From NCBI GenBank assembly GCA_002724975.1, contig PBQF01000021.1:1-15426 (forward strand): DNA of 15,426 bases. Reading direction: 5' to 3'. Positions 7,522-13,310 of this stretch are shown here, in pieces. The translations under genes were made by a program, and so were the position numbers. The notes beneath the pieces were generated by a model. It had not been told where the DNA came from. It ran no database searches and was given only the letters and a program-made list of their open reading frames with translations. This DNA comes from Parcubacteria group bacterium. Its GTDB lineage: Bacteria; Patescibacteriota; Minisyncoccia; Phycocordibacterales; GCA-002724975. Positions within the stretch are counted from its first letter, which is position 1. Each line of letters starts with the position of its first letter.

Positions 7522-8073
7522 TTAATTTTTAATCTCTTCTTCCTTCCTACTTAACATTTCGTCAATTTCCTTGTTTATTTCATCAACAATTTTTTGCATT
7601 TCTTCCTTTAATTTGAATTTTCCATCTTCGCTTAACTCTCCCTTCTTCTGCTTTTCTTGAATGTCTCCCCAAACTTCATCTCTTTCTCCTCTAACTGTAA
7701 TTCTAGCTTTTTCTGATTTTTCTTTAGCCAATTTAGTTAAAGTTTCTCTTCTTTCAGTTGTTAACTCTGGGAATATAGCTCTTAAACCTTTTTCATCAAC
7801 ACTAACCGAAAGTCCTAAATTAGCCTCTGTAATAGCTTTTTCTAAGTTTGTTATCTGGTCTGTATTCCAAGGAGAAACTCTTAAAGTTCTGGCATCTTCT
7901 ATTGTTATGCTGGCAACTTGTTTTATTGGCACTTTGGTACCATAAGAATCAACCGAGATGGAATCAAGAATCGTCGGTGTTGCCCTGCCGGTTCTGATAG
8001 TTAAAAATTCTGACGAGAGCCATTTTTCTGTATCTTTTATTTTTTGCTCAAAATTTGAAAAATCGTAATCCAT
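7522..8073 (-). CDS. frr: Ribosome recycling factor
   Basis: With EF-G, this factor splits the post-termination ribosome complex. The 183-aa length is normal (E. coli 185). The three-helix-bundle sequence contains the conserved LSSEFLTIRTGRATPTILD start, VSPWN with the following helix, and the conserved arginine-rich helix ARITVRGERDEVWGDIQ. It lies 14 nt after the holB-like stop, with a weak AGATAGG purine stretch before the ATG. It is probably cotranscribed with holB and rseP. A TAAGAT hexamer just upstream could be a weak -10 box, but no matching -35 is evident. Confidence 0.96.
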   Translation of the reverse strand: MDYDFSNFEQKIKDTEKWLSSEFLTIRTGRATPTILDSISVDSYGTKVPIKQVASITIEDARTLRVSPWNTDQITNLEKAITEANLGLSVSVDEKGLRAIFPELTTERRETLTKLAKEKSEKARITVRGERDEVWGDIQEKQKKGELSEDGKFKLKEEMQKIVDEINKEIDEMLSRKEEEIKN

Positions 8074-8087
8074 CGAAACCTATCTTA

Positions 8088-8759
8088 CTATTTAGGGGTG
8101 ATTAAAGCCAGATGTTCCAGAAGCATTTTAAGTGACGGAGACCTGTCGTTGAGGTAACTTCTGAATTTGTTTATAGTTTCAATAAATAGTATTTCGTCTG
8201 GTTTCAGATTTTTGATATTTATTTTTTTGTAAAATAATACTTCAATTTCGTCCAATAACTTTATAGCTTGCCCCTTATCTTTTTCTTCCACAATTTCTCT
8301 GACTATATTAAGTTTCTCTTTTTTGCTTCCTTTTAAAAATTTATTACCCAAGCTGGTTTTTGTCTCTTTTGGAATTATCTTTTGGATTTGAAGCCTTGAT
8401 TTAAGTGTTGGCAAGAGGACTTCTGACGAAGGGATGATTAAAAAGAAATGTGTATTAGGGGCAGGTTCCTCAAAAGTCTTCAAAAGGGAATTTTGAGCTT
8501 CCATTGTTATTGTCTTTACCCCAATGACTATTATTTTTCTATCCCCTGTTACTGCTTTTTTAATTTGAAAATCACTTATTCTTCTACCATCGTCAATCCC
8601 AAATTTATCGAATTCAATATGAAGAAAATCCGGATTAGCTTCCGTCTTGAAACTTAAAATTTTACCAAGATTCTTTAAAAGCTCTTCTTTTATAAAAGCA
8701 ATATCTCCTTCTAAACAATAAGCATGATGAAGGGTGTCTTTATCAATTTTTATAACCAT
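8088..8759 (-). CDS. holB: DNA polymerase III delta'-like clamp-loader subunit
   Basis: The protein probably belongs to the clamp loader that places the sliding clamp on DNA. The 223-aa product keeps the delta'/DnaX-type core: HHAYCLEG at 11-18, the RKIIVIGVKTITMEAQ strand-helix, the NSLLKTFEEP signature (90-99), THFFLI, and LLPTLKSRLQ in the place of the usual SRC motif. There is no Walker A lysine-threonine in the expected loop and SRC is SRL, so it should not hydrolyse ATP, which is usual for delta'. It is short compared with E. coli delta' (334 aa). I chose the ATG at 8759, one base after the preceding mreB stop. The TTG at 8774 would overlap that gene. Confidence 0.82.
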   Translation of the reverse strand: MVIKIDKDTLHHAYCLEGDIAFIKEELLKNLGKILSFKTEANPDFLHIEFDKFGIDDGRRISDFQIKKAVTGDRKIIVIGVKTITMEAQNSLLKTFEEPAPNTHFFLIIPSSEVLLPTLKSRLQIQKIIPKETKTSLGNKFLKGSKKEKLNIVREIVEEKDKGQAIKLLDEIEVLFYKKINIKNLKPDEILFIETINKFRSYLNDRSPSLKMLLEHLALITPK

Positions 8760-8760
8760 T

Positions 8761-9774
8761 TTATCTCTTGGCAATAATACTCTTTTTGTAAGTATCCAAA
8801 TGTCCTAAGGCGATACCAGTTCCTTTGGCAACACAATACAATGCGTCATCTGCCAAATACGCTTTGACCCCGATTTTTCGATAAATTAATTCCGGAAAAT
8901 TTCTAAGCTGGGACGACCCTCCTGTCATAATTATTCCCTTATCTATAATGTCTGCTGCCAGCTCTGGCGGTGTTTCTTGAAAGACATCTTTAACAGCTTT
9001 TATAATTTCACGCAATTCCTTATTCATCGCTTTTACAATTTCGTTAGTGCCAATTTCTGTTGTTCTTGGCAGGCTCGTTATAAAATCCCGTCCCTTTATT
9101 TTCATCATTAATTCTTCGTCAGACGCGGTGGCTGAACCAATAGCAATTTTTACATCTTCTGCCATTCTGTCTCCTATACTAAGGTTATGAGTTTTTTTTA
9201 TGTAATCAGCAATAGCACTGTCAATTTTGTTTCCAGCACATTTAACCGAAGTTGAGGCTACAATCCCGCCAAGTGAGATAACTGCTACGTCTGTTGTTCC
9301 TCCTCCTATATCTACTACCATATGCCCTTCTGCTTCGTGGATTGGTATTCCTGCCCCAATTGCAGCCAGAATTGGTTCTTTTACAATATATGCTTTCTTG
9401 GCACCTGCTTTCATGGCCGCCTCCACCACGGCCCTTCTTTCAGTTGATGTTACTCCAGCTGGGACACTAACCATCACTTCTGGTTTTAATAAATTCCATT
9501 TGCCTAATGCCTTGCTGATGTAATAATTAAGCATTGCTTCTGTCACCCTATAATCTGCAATAACCCCATCTTTCATTGGTCTGTAAGCCACAATATCATC
9601 TGGAGTTTTTCCAATCATACTTTTAGCTTCAAGTCCGACAGCCACGATTCTATTATCATTTTCTGAGACAGCCACAACCGAAGGCTCATTTAAAATGATT
9701 CCCTTTTCAGGAAAGTAAACTAAGGTATTAGCGGTGCCTAAATCTATTCCCAATTTCTTCTGAAAAAATGACAT
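8761..9774 (-). CDS. mreB: Second MreB-family actin-like protein
   Basis: This is a complete 337-aa MreB paralogue with all nucleotide-binding motifs: DLGTANT from D11, DIGGGTTD from D155 and the adenosine-loop stretch IIMTGGSSQLRNF. The N-terminal MSFFQKK is a short membrane-contact helix. It lacks the acidic C-terminal tail of the other copy and diverges widely from it, so it is not a recent duplication. It lies 11 nt after murA and is probably cotranscribed with it, pairing a cytoskeletal filament with wall-precursor synthesis. It may be a co-polymerising isoform, like the multiple MreB homologues of Bacillus, or an Mbl-like specialist. No Shine-Dalgarno sequence is visible. Confidence 0.93.
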   Translation of the reverse strand: MSFFQKKLGIDLGTANTLVYFPEKGIILNEPSVVAVSENDNRIVAVGLEAKSMIGKTPDDIVAYRPMKDGVIADYRVTEAMLNYYISKALGKWNLLKPEVMVSVPAGVTSTERRAVVEAAMKAGAKKAYIVKEPILAAIGAGIPIHEAEGHMVVDIGGGTTDVAVISLGGIVASTSVKCAGNKIDSAIADYIKKTHNLSIGDRMAEDVKIAIGSATASDEELMMKIKGRDFITSLPRTTEIGTNEIVKAMNKELREIIKAVKDVFQETPPELAADIIDKGIIMTGGSSQLRNFPELIYRKIGVKAYLADDALYCVAKGTGIALGHLDTYKKSIIAKR

Positions 9775-9785
9775 TATTTAAAATT

Positions 9786-11090
9786 CTATTTTATCCTTTT
9801 TATATTTACACCAATTGAGGAGAGTTTTTCTTCTATTTTCTCGTAACCTCTGTCGATATAATACGCGTTTTCTATCGTAGAGTCACCTTTTGCGATTATT
9901 CCAGCAATGATATAAGCCAAGCCCGCTCTTAAATCTGGGCCATAAAGAACTCTTTTCTTCAATTTGGTGGGGCCATCTATTGAAATTTTTTGAGGATTCC
10001 AAGTTTTTATTTTAGCTCCCATCCTATTAAGTTCTTCTGTATAGCCAAATCTGTTTTCGAAAATAGTTTCAAAAATTGTGCTTTCCCCTCTAACTTGGGT
10101 TAGAAAAACAGTCATAGGCGCTTGGAGATCAGTAGCAAATCCGGGGTATTCGTGAGTTTTAATTTCTAAAGGTTTAAATTTTGATTTTGAGTTATCTAAG
10201 ACTTTAATCCAATCTTTCCCTATTCTCATTTTGACTCCAGAGAATCTCAAACTGCTTACAAGTGCTTCAATATGTTTTGGCTGACAGTTTTCTATTTTTA
10301 AATTATTTGATGCCAGTGCTCCTAAAATTAAATAACTTCCAGTAGTGATCCTGTCAGGGATAACTTCGTAGGATTTTCCTTTTGTCTGAAGCATCCCTCC
10401 GCCATTTATTTCTAAGGTAGTTGAGCCGATACCTTTTATTTTTGCCCCGCATTTCACTAAAAAATTAGCCAAACTTTCTATTTCTGGTTCAAGAGCAACG
10501 TTTTTCAAAATGGTTTTTCCTTTAGCAAGAACGGCTGTCATTAGGAATGTTTCTGTGGCTGTTACGCTTGGCTTGTTAAAAAAAGTTGATTTTGCTTTCA
10601 ATTTTCCGCCTCTGGCCTTGAGATGGTAAGTCCCCTTTTTATCTCTAGTATCTTTTGCTCCCATACCCCTGAAGCCGTTTAAGAAAATCCCAATAGGTCT
10701 TTCGGCGATAGTACAACCTCCTGGGCGAGAAAAATGGACTTCTCCAAATCGTGCAAGGATTGGTCCAGTCAGAACAATAGAGGCTCTCATTCTTTTTGCT
10801 ATTTTCCCATTCAAAGAAGTCTTGTTTATTCCTTTGGTACTTATTTTTAAGGTGTTTTCTCCAACCCTTTTAACTTCAGCGCCCAAATCTTCAAGTAGTT
10901 CTATCATTCTAAAAACATCTTCTACTTGCGGAACATTTTTGATAGTCAGCCTATCTTTAAACAAAATTGAGGCAGCCATTATTTTCAAAACTGCATTTTT
11001 TGCTCCGCCTATTTTAACTATACCTTTAAGCTTTCTTTTGTCAGAAAGGCCTTTGATGATAAATTTATCGCTGGGTATTTCTTTTGACAT
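9786..11090 (-). CDS. murA: UDP-N-acetylglucosamine 1-carboxyvinyltransferase MurA
   Basis: MurA catalyses the first committed step of peptidoglycan synthesis, moving enolpyruvate from PEP to UDP-GlcNAc in the cytoplasm. The 434-aa length is normal. The substrate-binding GGAKNA motif (K31, N32), the catalytic-loop GGCTIAERP with cysteine at 126 (the residue alkylated by fosfomycin, so predicted sensitive) and YPGFATDLQAP carrying the catalytic aspartate are all intact. Two ATGs are available. The outer one at 11099 overlaps the -10 box TAAAAT, so transcription should begin at or just before the inner ATG at 11090. I chose the inner one, losing only MGA. It heads the minus-strand block with mreB directly behind it. 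Confidence 0.96.
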   Translation of the reverse strand: MSKEIPSDKFIIKGLSDKRKLKGIVKIGGAKNAVLKIMAASILFKDRLTIKNVPQVEDVFRMIELLEDLGAEVKRVGENTLKISTKGINKTSLNGKIAKRMRASIVLTGPILARFGEVHFSRPGGCTIAERPIGIFLNGFRGMGAKDTRDKKGTYHLKARGGKLKAKSTFFNKPSVTATETFLMTAVLAKGKTILKNVALEPEIESLANFLVKCGAKIKGIGSTTLEINGGGMLQTKGKSYEVIPDRITTGSYLILGALASNNLKIENCQPKHIEALVSSLRFSGVKMRIGKDWIKVLDNSKSKFKPLEIKTHEYPGFATDLQAPMTVFLTQVRGESTIFETIFENRFGYTEELNRMGAKIKTWNPQKISIDGPTKLKKRVLYGPDLRAGLAYIIAGIIAKGDSTIENAYYIDRGYEKIEEKLSSIGVNIKRIK

Positions 11091-11097
11091 CGCACCC

Positions 11098-11126
11098 ATT
11101 TTACGCCTCTATAAGATACTTTTCAA
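11098..11126 (-). promoter_or_regulatory. Promoter of murA, predicted leaderless start
   Basis: TTGAAA (11121-11126) and TAAAAT (11098-11103) are 17 nt apart on the minus strand. GGGTGCG (7 nt) then leads to the ATG at 11090. It is divergent from the promoter of the PEGA-domain gene, with the two -35 boxes separated by 13 nt. AT-rich arms AAATAA (11125-11130) and TTATTT (11147-11152) form a weak dyad across both -35 boxes. Confidence 0.6.
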
Positions 11127-11139
11127 ATAAACGGCTTAC

Positions 11140-11167
11140 TTTACACTTATTTTTCTTCTAGTAATAT
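11140..11167 (+). promoter_or_regulatory. Promoter of the PEGA-domain gene
   Basis: TTTACA (11140-11145) and TAATAT (11162-11167) are 16 nt apart, followed by AAGGGTCA and the ATG at 11176. The transcript would start at or 1-2 nt before the ATG. The AAGGG is too close to the start codon (3-4 nt) for a normal ribosome site. Confidence 0.55.
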
Positions 11168-11175
11168 AAGGGTCA

Positions 11176-11955
11176 ATGTCTACCAAGGATAAAAAAATGG
11201 TTTATATATATTTTGGGCTGGCCATCTTGGTCATTCTCGTTATTGGCCTTTTTCGTGATTCCATTTTTAGTTCAGGGGATACGGGGACAATTGTCATATC
11301 ACATTTAGATGAAAGCTCTATCATTTTTTTGGATAATCAAGAAAACGGGCGGATTAACAAGCCTAGAGATAATGTTTCAATTAAAAGAATAGATTCTGGT
11401 TTCCATTCGATTTTAATTTCCCGCGACGGATATTGGCCGTGGTTGAAAGAAATAGAAATAAATTCTGGAGAAACAACCAAACTCTTTCCATTTTTTGTTC
11501 CTCAAAATACTAATGGGTTTTTGATTGAAAAAGAAGACGTGGAATATGATGAACTAATTAACCAACTAAATTTAGTTGTTGCACCAAGTTTTGAAAATAA
11601 GAAAATCTCGGATGACGAAAAAGTTGCTATTTGGGTAGACAGCAACACTCTTTTTAACGAATGGCTTGGAGATGAAGAAGAAAGGCCTGAATATTATTGT
11701 AATGAATTTGGGTGCCACAATGTTTTAGTCTCTCTTGGAGTTGGGGCGGGTCTAAGGAACGCTGATTTTTACAAAAACAGAAATGATATCTTTATAGTCT
11801 CGTTTAGTAATGGAATCTTTGCCATAGAAGCAGATGTCCAGAATAACCAGAATTTTCAACCTATTTTTGAGGGTGGTAGTCCAGAATTTGTCCTCAATGA
11901 CGAGAATTCAATCTATATTTTAAATGGAGATACTTTGATGCAAGTTGCTATATAA
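11176..11955 (+). CDS. Membrane-anchored PEGA-domain protein
   Basis: The 259-aa protein has a short cytoplasmic N-terminus, one membrane anchor at about residues 9-25 (VYIYFGLAILVILVIGLF), a PEGA-type beta domain at about 36-105 (GTIVISHLDESSIIFLDN, then FHSILISRDGYWPW and INSGETTKL) and a C-terminal region of beta repeats resembling part of a propeller (NDIFIVSFSNGIFAIEAD, NSIYILNGDTLM). PEGA domains are small surface modules, common in Patescibacteria and of unclear function, thought to take part in envelope or S-layer interactions. No enzyme motif is visible. The gene is divergent from murA. Its last codons (MQVA) share a 12-bp direct repeat with the start of the priA fragment that follows. 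Confidence 0.8.
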   Translation: MSTKDKKMVYIYFGLAILVILVIGLFRDSIFSSGDTGTIVISHLDESSIIFLDNQENGRINKPRDNVSIKRIDSGFHSILISRDGYWPWLKEIEINSGETTKLFPFFVPQNTNGFLIEKEDVEYDELINQLNLVVAPSFENKKISDDEKVAIWVDSNTLFNEWLGDEEERPEYYCNEFGCHNVLVSLGVGAGLRNADFYKNRNDIFIVSFSNGIFAIEADVQNNQNFQPIFEGGSPEFVLNDENSIYILNGDTLMQVAI

Positions 11956-11975
11956 TAGCTCCAATGCAAGTTGCT
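11938..11975 (+). repeat. 12-bp direct repeat at the PEGA gene/priA fragment junction
   Basis: ATGCAAGTTGCT occurs at 11938-11949 and again at 11964-11975, a 26-bp period. The first copy encodes MQVA near the C-terminus of the PEGA protein. The second encodes MQVA at the start of the PriA-like fragment. Confidence 0.7.
11951..11956 (+). promoter_or_regulatory. Consensus -10 box upstream of the priA fragment
   Basis: A perfect TATAAT is followed by AGCTCCA (7 nt) and the ATG at 11964, the same geometry as the other leaderless-type starts in the window. No good -35 box is found at 16-18 nt spacing (AGATAC at 17), so activity is uncertain. The hexamer also overlaps the stop codon of the PEGA gene. 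Confidence 0.4.
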
Positions 11976-12065
11976 GAAGTCATCCCAATTTCAAAAGGAA
12001 TATCTAAGGAGAGTCTTTCATATTTTACTTCAAAAAAAGTTCCTATTGGCTTGGGCTTTCTTTAA
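11964..12065 (+). pseudogene. priA: Truncated N-terminal remnant of primosomal protein N' (PriA)
   Basis: The 33-codon frame reads MQVAEVIPISKG, then ISKESLSYFTSKKVPIG, and then runs into LGFL and a stop. The first 29 residues resemble the start of the PriA 3'-DNA-binding domain (an AEVIP strand, a SYF segment, then a VPIG turn that normally continues into a V-P-x-R strand). The reading breaks exactly after that turn, and no helicase motifs follow in any frame before def. priA lying just upstream of def-fmt is a common bacterial arrangement, so this is best read as the stump of a deleted or replaced priA. The family call is my recognition of a short stretch, not an alignment. A short unrelated peptide is the alternative. 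Confidence 0.6.
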
Positions 12066-12085
12066 AATCCAATTCGGCATGAAAT

Positions 12086-12352
12086 TTAATTAACTTTTCC
12101 ATTCAATATATTTGTTAATCTCCCACCTTTATTATATTTTAAGGGTAAATTACTAATTTCCTTTAATACTCCTATCAACTCCCCATAAGATATTTTAGAT
12201 TTTTTTAAATGTCTTAACCAGTAACCTCTTCCATATTTTTGATTAAAACCTATTTCCTCTTTAATTAACTCGGTCATAGCTGATAAATCATGGGGAGGAG
12301 GTTTTTTTTGGCTATCTTTAAATCTACCAGGATTATTTTCTATTCTTTTCAT
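12086..12352 (-). CDS. Hypothetical 88-aa protein
   Basis: I do not recognise the family. The product is basic and soluble, with no membrane segment. A Lys/Pro-rich N-terminus (RFKDSQKKPPPHDLSAM) leads to an ordered-looking part with two likely helices (MTELIKEEIGFNQKYG and ISYGELIGVLKEISNLP) joined by a GYWLRHLKKSK segment, ending in NKGGRLTNILNGK. The composition looks like a real protein. No ribosome site precedes the ATG at 12352. A TATAAT hexamer overlaps that ATG and would start transcription inside the gene, so the internal Met26 is an alternative start. It lies 53 nt beyond the terminator of the RNA gene and runs towards the priA stump. Confidence 0.5.
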   Translation of the reverse strand: MKRIENNPGRFKDSQKKPPPHDLSAMTELIKEEIGFNQKYGRGYWLRHLKKSKISYGELIGVLKEISNLPLKYNKGGRLTNILNGKVN

Positions 12353-12400
12353 TATATTTTTAACTAGGTAGATGAAGGGTTACTAGCTATCTTTTGGGTT

Positions 12401-12444
12401 AAATAAATTAAGGGGGTACCTGGTTGTGGACCAAACACCCCCCC
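12401..12444 (-). terminator. Intrinsic terminator of the structured RNA gene
   Basis: On the minus strand a G-run (GGGGGT, 12437-12442) pairs with ACCCCC (12412-12417). An inner stem TGGT/ACCA closes over a 5-nt loop, and the T-rich tail TTAATTTATTT follows. Confidence 0.65.
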
Positions 12445-12668
12445 AATGTAGCAATTGATATCCTTTCACACATATATACTGTTGAAGTGACCGAGTCCGA
12501 ACCTTTTTCTTCGTTGGTCTGACCCGATCACCGGAGAGGTTATGCTTTCACTTCCCTTTGGCTGTCACTTCCGATTGATTAGCCAAAGTTCTGCTAAGGA
12601 TACCTACTTGAGTTTCTGGAGTGTGGCATGATGCTGCTACTCACCTGCCAGTTACCTCTCTCTTGCCA
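12405..12668 (-). ncRNA. Unidentified structured small RNA, about 264 nt
   Basis: A near-consensus promoter and an intrinsic terminator bracket about 264 nt with no convincing ORF. The longest frames are about 20 codons and lack ribosome sites. The region is richer in G+C than its surroundings and folds well by eye. GAGAGGT near the 5' end (12660-12654) pairs with ACCTCTC (12540-12534), enclosing a domain that contains a 7-bp TTTGGCT/AGCCAAA hairpin (12581-12587 with 12557-12563) and a TGGCA/TGCCA hairpin. Next comes an 11-bp stem with two G-U pairs (12521-12531 with 12487-12497), capped by a short stem and an A-rich loop. GGAAGTGA occurs twice, 17 nt apart. I find no RNase P GAAAGUCC core, no SRP GGAAG/AGCAG domain, no tmRNA tRNA-like ends and no 6S layout. 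It lies where priA would be expected. Confidence 0.65.
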
Positions 12669-12674
12669 AAGGTA

Positions 12675-12703
12675 ATATTAAGGCCTTATTTTTTGTTTGT
12701 CAA
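12675..12703 (-). promoter_or_regulatory. Strong promoter of the structured RNA
   Basis: TTGACA (12698-12703, a consensus -35) and TAATAT (12675-12680, one mismatch) are spaced exactly 17 nt on the minus strand. Transcription should start near 12668-12667. This is the best promoter match in the window, which fits an abundant RNA. Confidence 0.75.
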
Positions 12704-12724
12704 TTTATTAAAAAAGCTTAAAAT
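12697..12724 (+). promoter_or_regulatory. Promoter of def-fmt, back to back with the RNA promoter
   Basis: TTGTCA (12697-12702) and TAAAAT (12719-12724) are 16 nt apart on the plus strand. The -35 box shares bases with the minus-strand TTGACA of the RNA gene, so the two promoters probably compete for polymerase. The predicted start is near 12731, giving a leader of about 70 nt that begins with a hairpin. Confidence 0.45.
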
Positions 12725-12735
12725 CAATCTACTTG

Positions 12736-12757
12736 CCCCGTTAGAAATTCAACGGGG
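12736..12757 (+). promoter_or_regulatory. Leader hairpin upstream of def
   Basis: CCCCGTT (12736-12742) pairs with AACGGGG (12751-12757). An inner GAA/TTC can extend the stem. No T-run follows, so it is not a simple terminator. The same CCCGTT can also pair with AACGGG (12795-12800), which directly abuts the def start codon. Confidence 0.5.
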
Positions 12758-12800
12758 TTGGTGTAAGCTATTAGGTAAATAATTAAGATTTTTTAACGGG

Positions 12801-13310
12801 ATGAAAAAAATATTACAAATTGGTAACAATGTACTGCGAAAAACGGCTCAAGAAGTCGCTATTTCCGATATTAAATCAACCGAAACTCAAGAAATCATAA
12901 AAGAGATGAGTCGAATCCTTTCAAAAGAAGAAGATGGTGTGGCCATCGCTGCACCGCAAATTGGCTATTCAAAAAGGATTTTTGTTGTAGCGGATAAGAT
13001 TTTTGAGGGCGAAGAAGGTTCTCCAGAAAAAATTTTTATTAATCCTAAAATAACCAACCTGTCAAAAGAAAAAACTTTGGTTGATGAGGGCTGTCTTAGT
13101 GTTAGGTGGAAATATGGCAGAGTTAGGAGATCATCTAAAGTGACGATTAAGGCATACAATAAAGAGGGGAAAAAATTTCAAAGAGGTGCTAGTGGGCTTC
13201 TTGCCCAGATTTTCCAACACGAGACAGACCATTTAGACGGGGTGCTTTTTGTAGATAAAGCTGATGATTTAAAAGAATATATACCGAAAGATATTAAAAA
13301 TGAAAAATGA
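12801..13310 (+). CDS. def: Peptide deformylase
   Basis: This cytoplasmic metalloenzyme removes the formyl group from the N-terminal methionine of nascent proteins. The 169-aa length is normal. All three motifs are present: motif 1 GVAIAAPQ at 46-53 (the usual second Gly is Ala), motif 2 EGCLS at 96-100 with metal ligand C98, and motif 3 QHETDHLDG with metal ligands H140 and H144 and catalytic E141. The C-terminus is short. The ATG at 12801 directly follows TTTTTTAACGGG, with no ribosome site. The stop overlaps the fmt start by 11 nt, so the enzymes that remove and add the formyl group are cotranslated. Confidence 0.96.
   Translation: MKKILQIGNNVLRKTAQEVAISDIKSTETQEIIKEMSRILSKEEDGVAIAAPQIGYSKRIFVVADKIFEGEEGSPEKIFINPKITNLSKEKTLVDEGCLSVRWKYGRVRRSSKVTIKAYNKEGKKFQRGASGLLAQIFQHETDHLDGVLFVDKADDLKEYIPKDIKNEK

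Noticed and set aside
12405..12668. tmRNA, RNase P RNA, SRP RNA or 6S RNA
   Set aside because: Conserved cores are missing: no GAAAGUCC or ACAGAA pair, no tRNA-like ends with CCA, no GGAAG/AGCAG SRP loop, and no single long rod with a central bubble. A CAGG...AGCAGC stretch near the 5' end lacks room for the SRP stem and tetraloop.
12405..12668. Tiny ORFs inside the structured RNA (16-21 codons)
   Set aside because: They lack ribosome sites at proper spacing and run through predicted stems. An RNA gene explains the region better.
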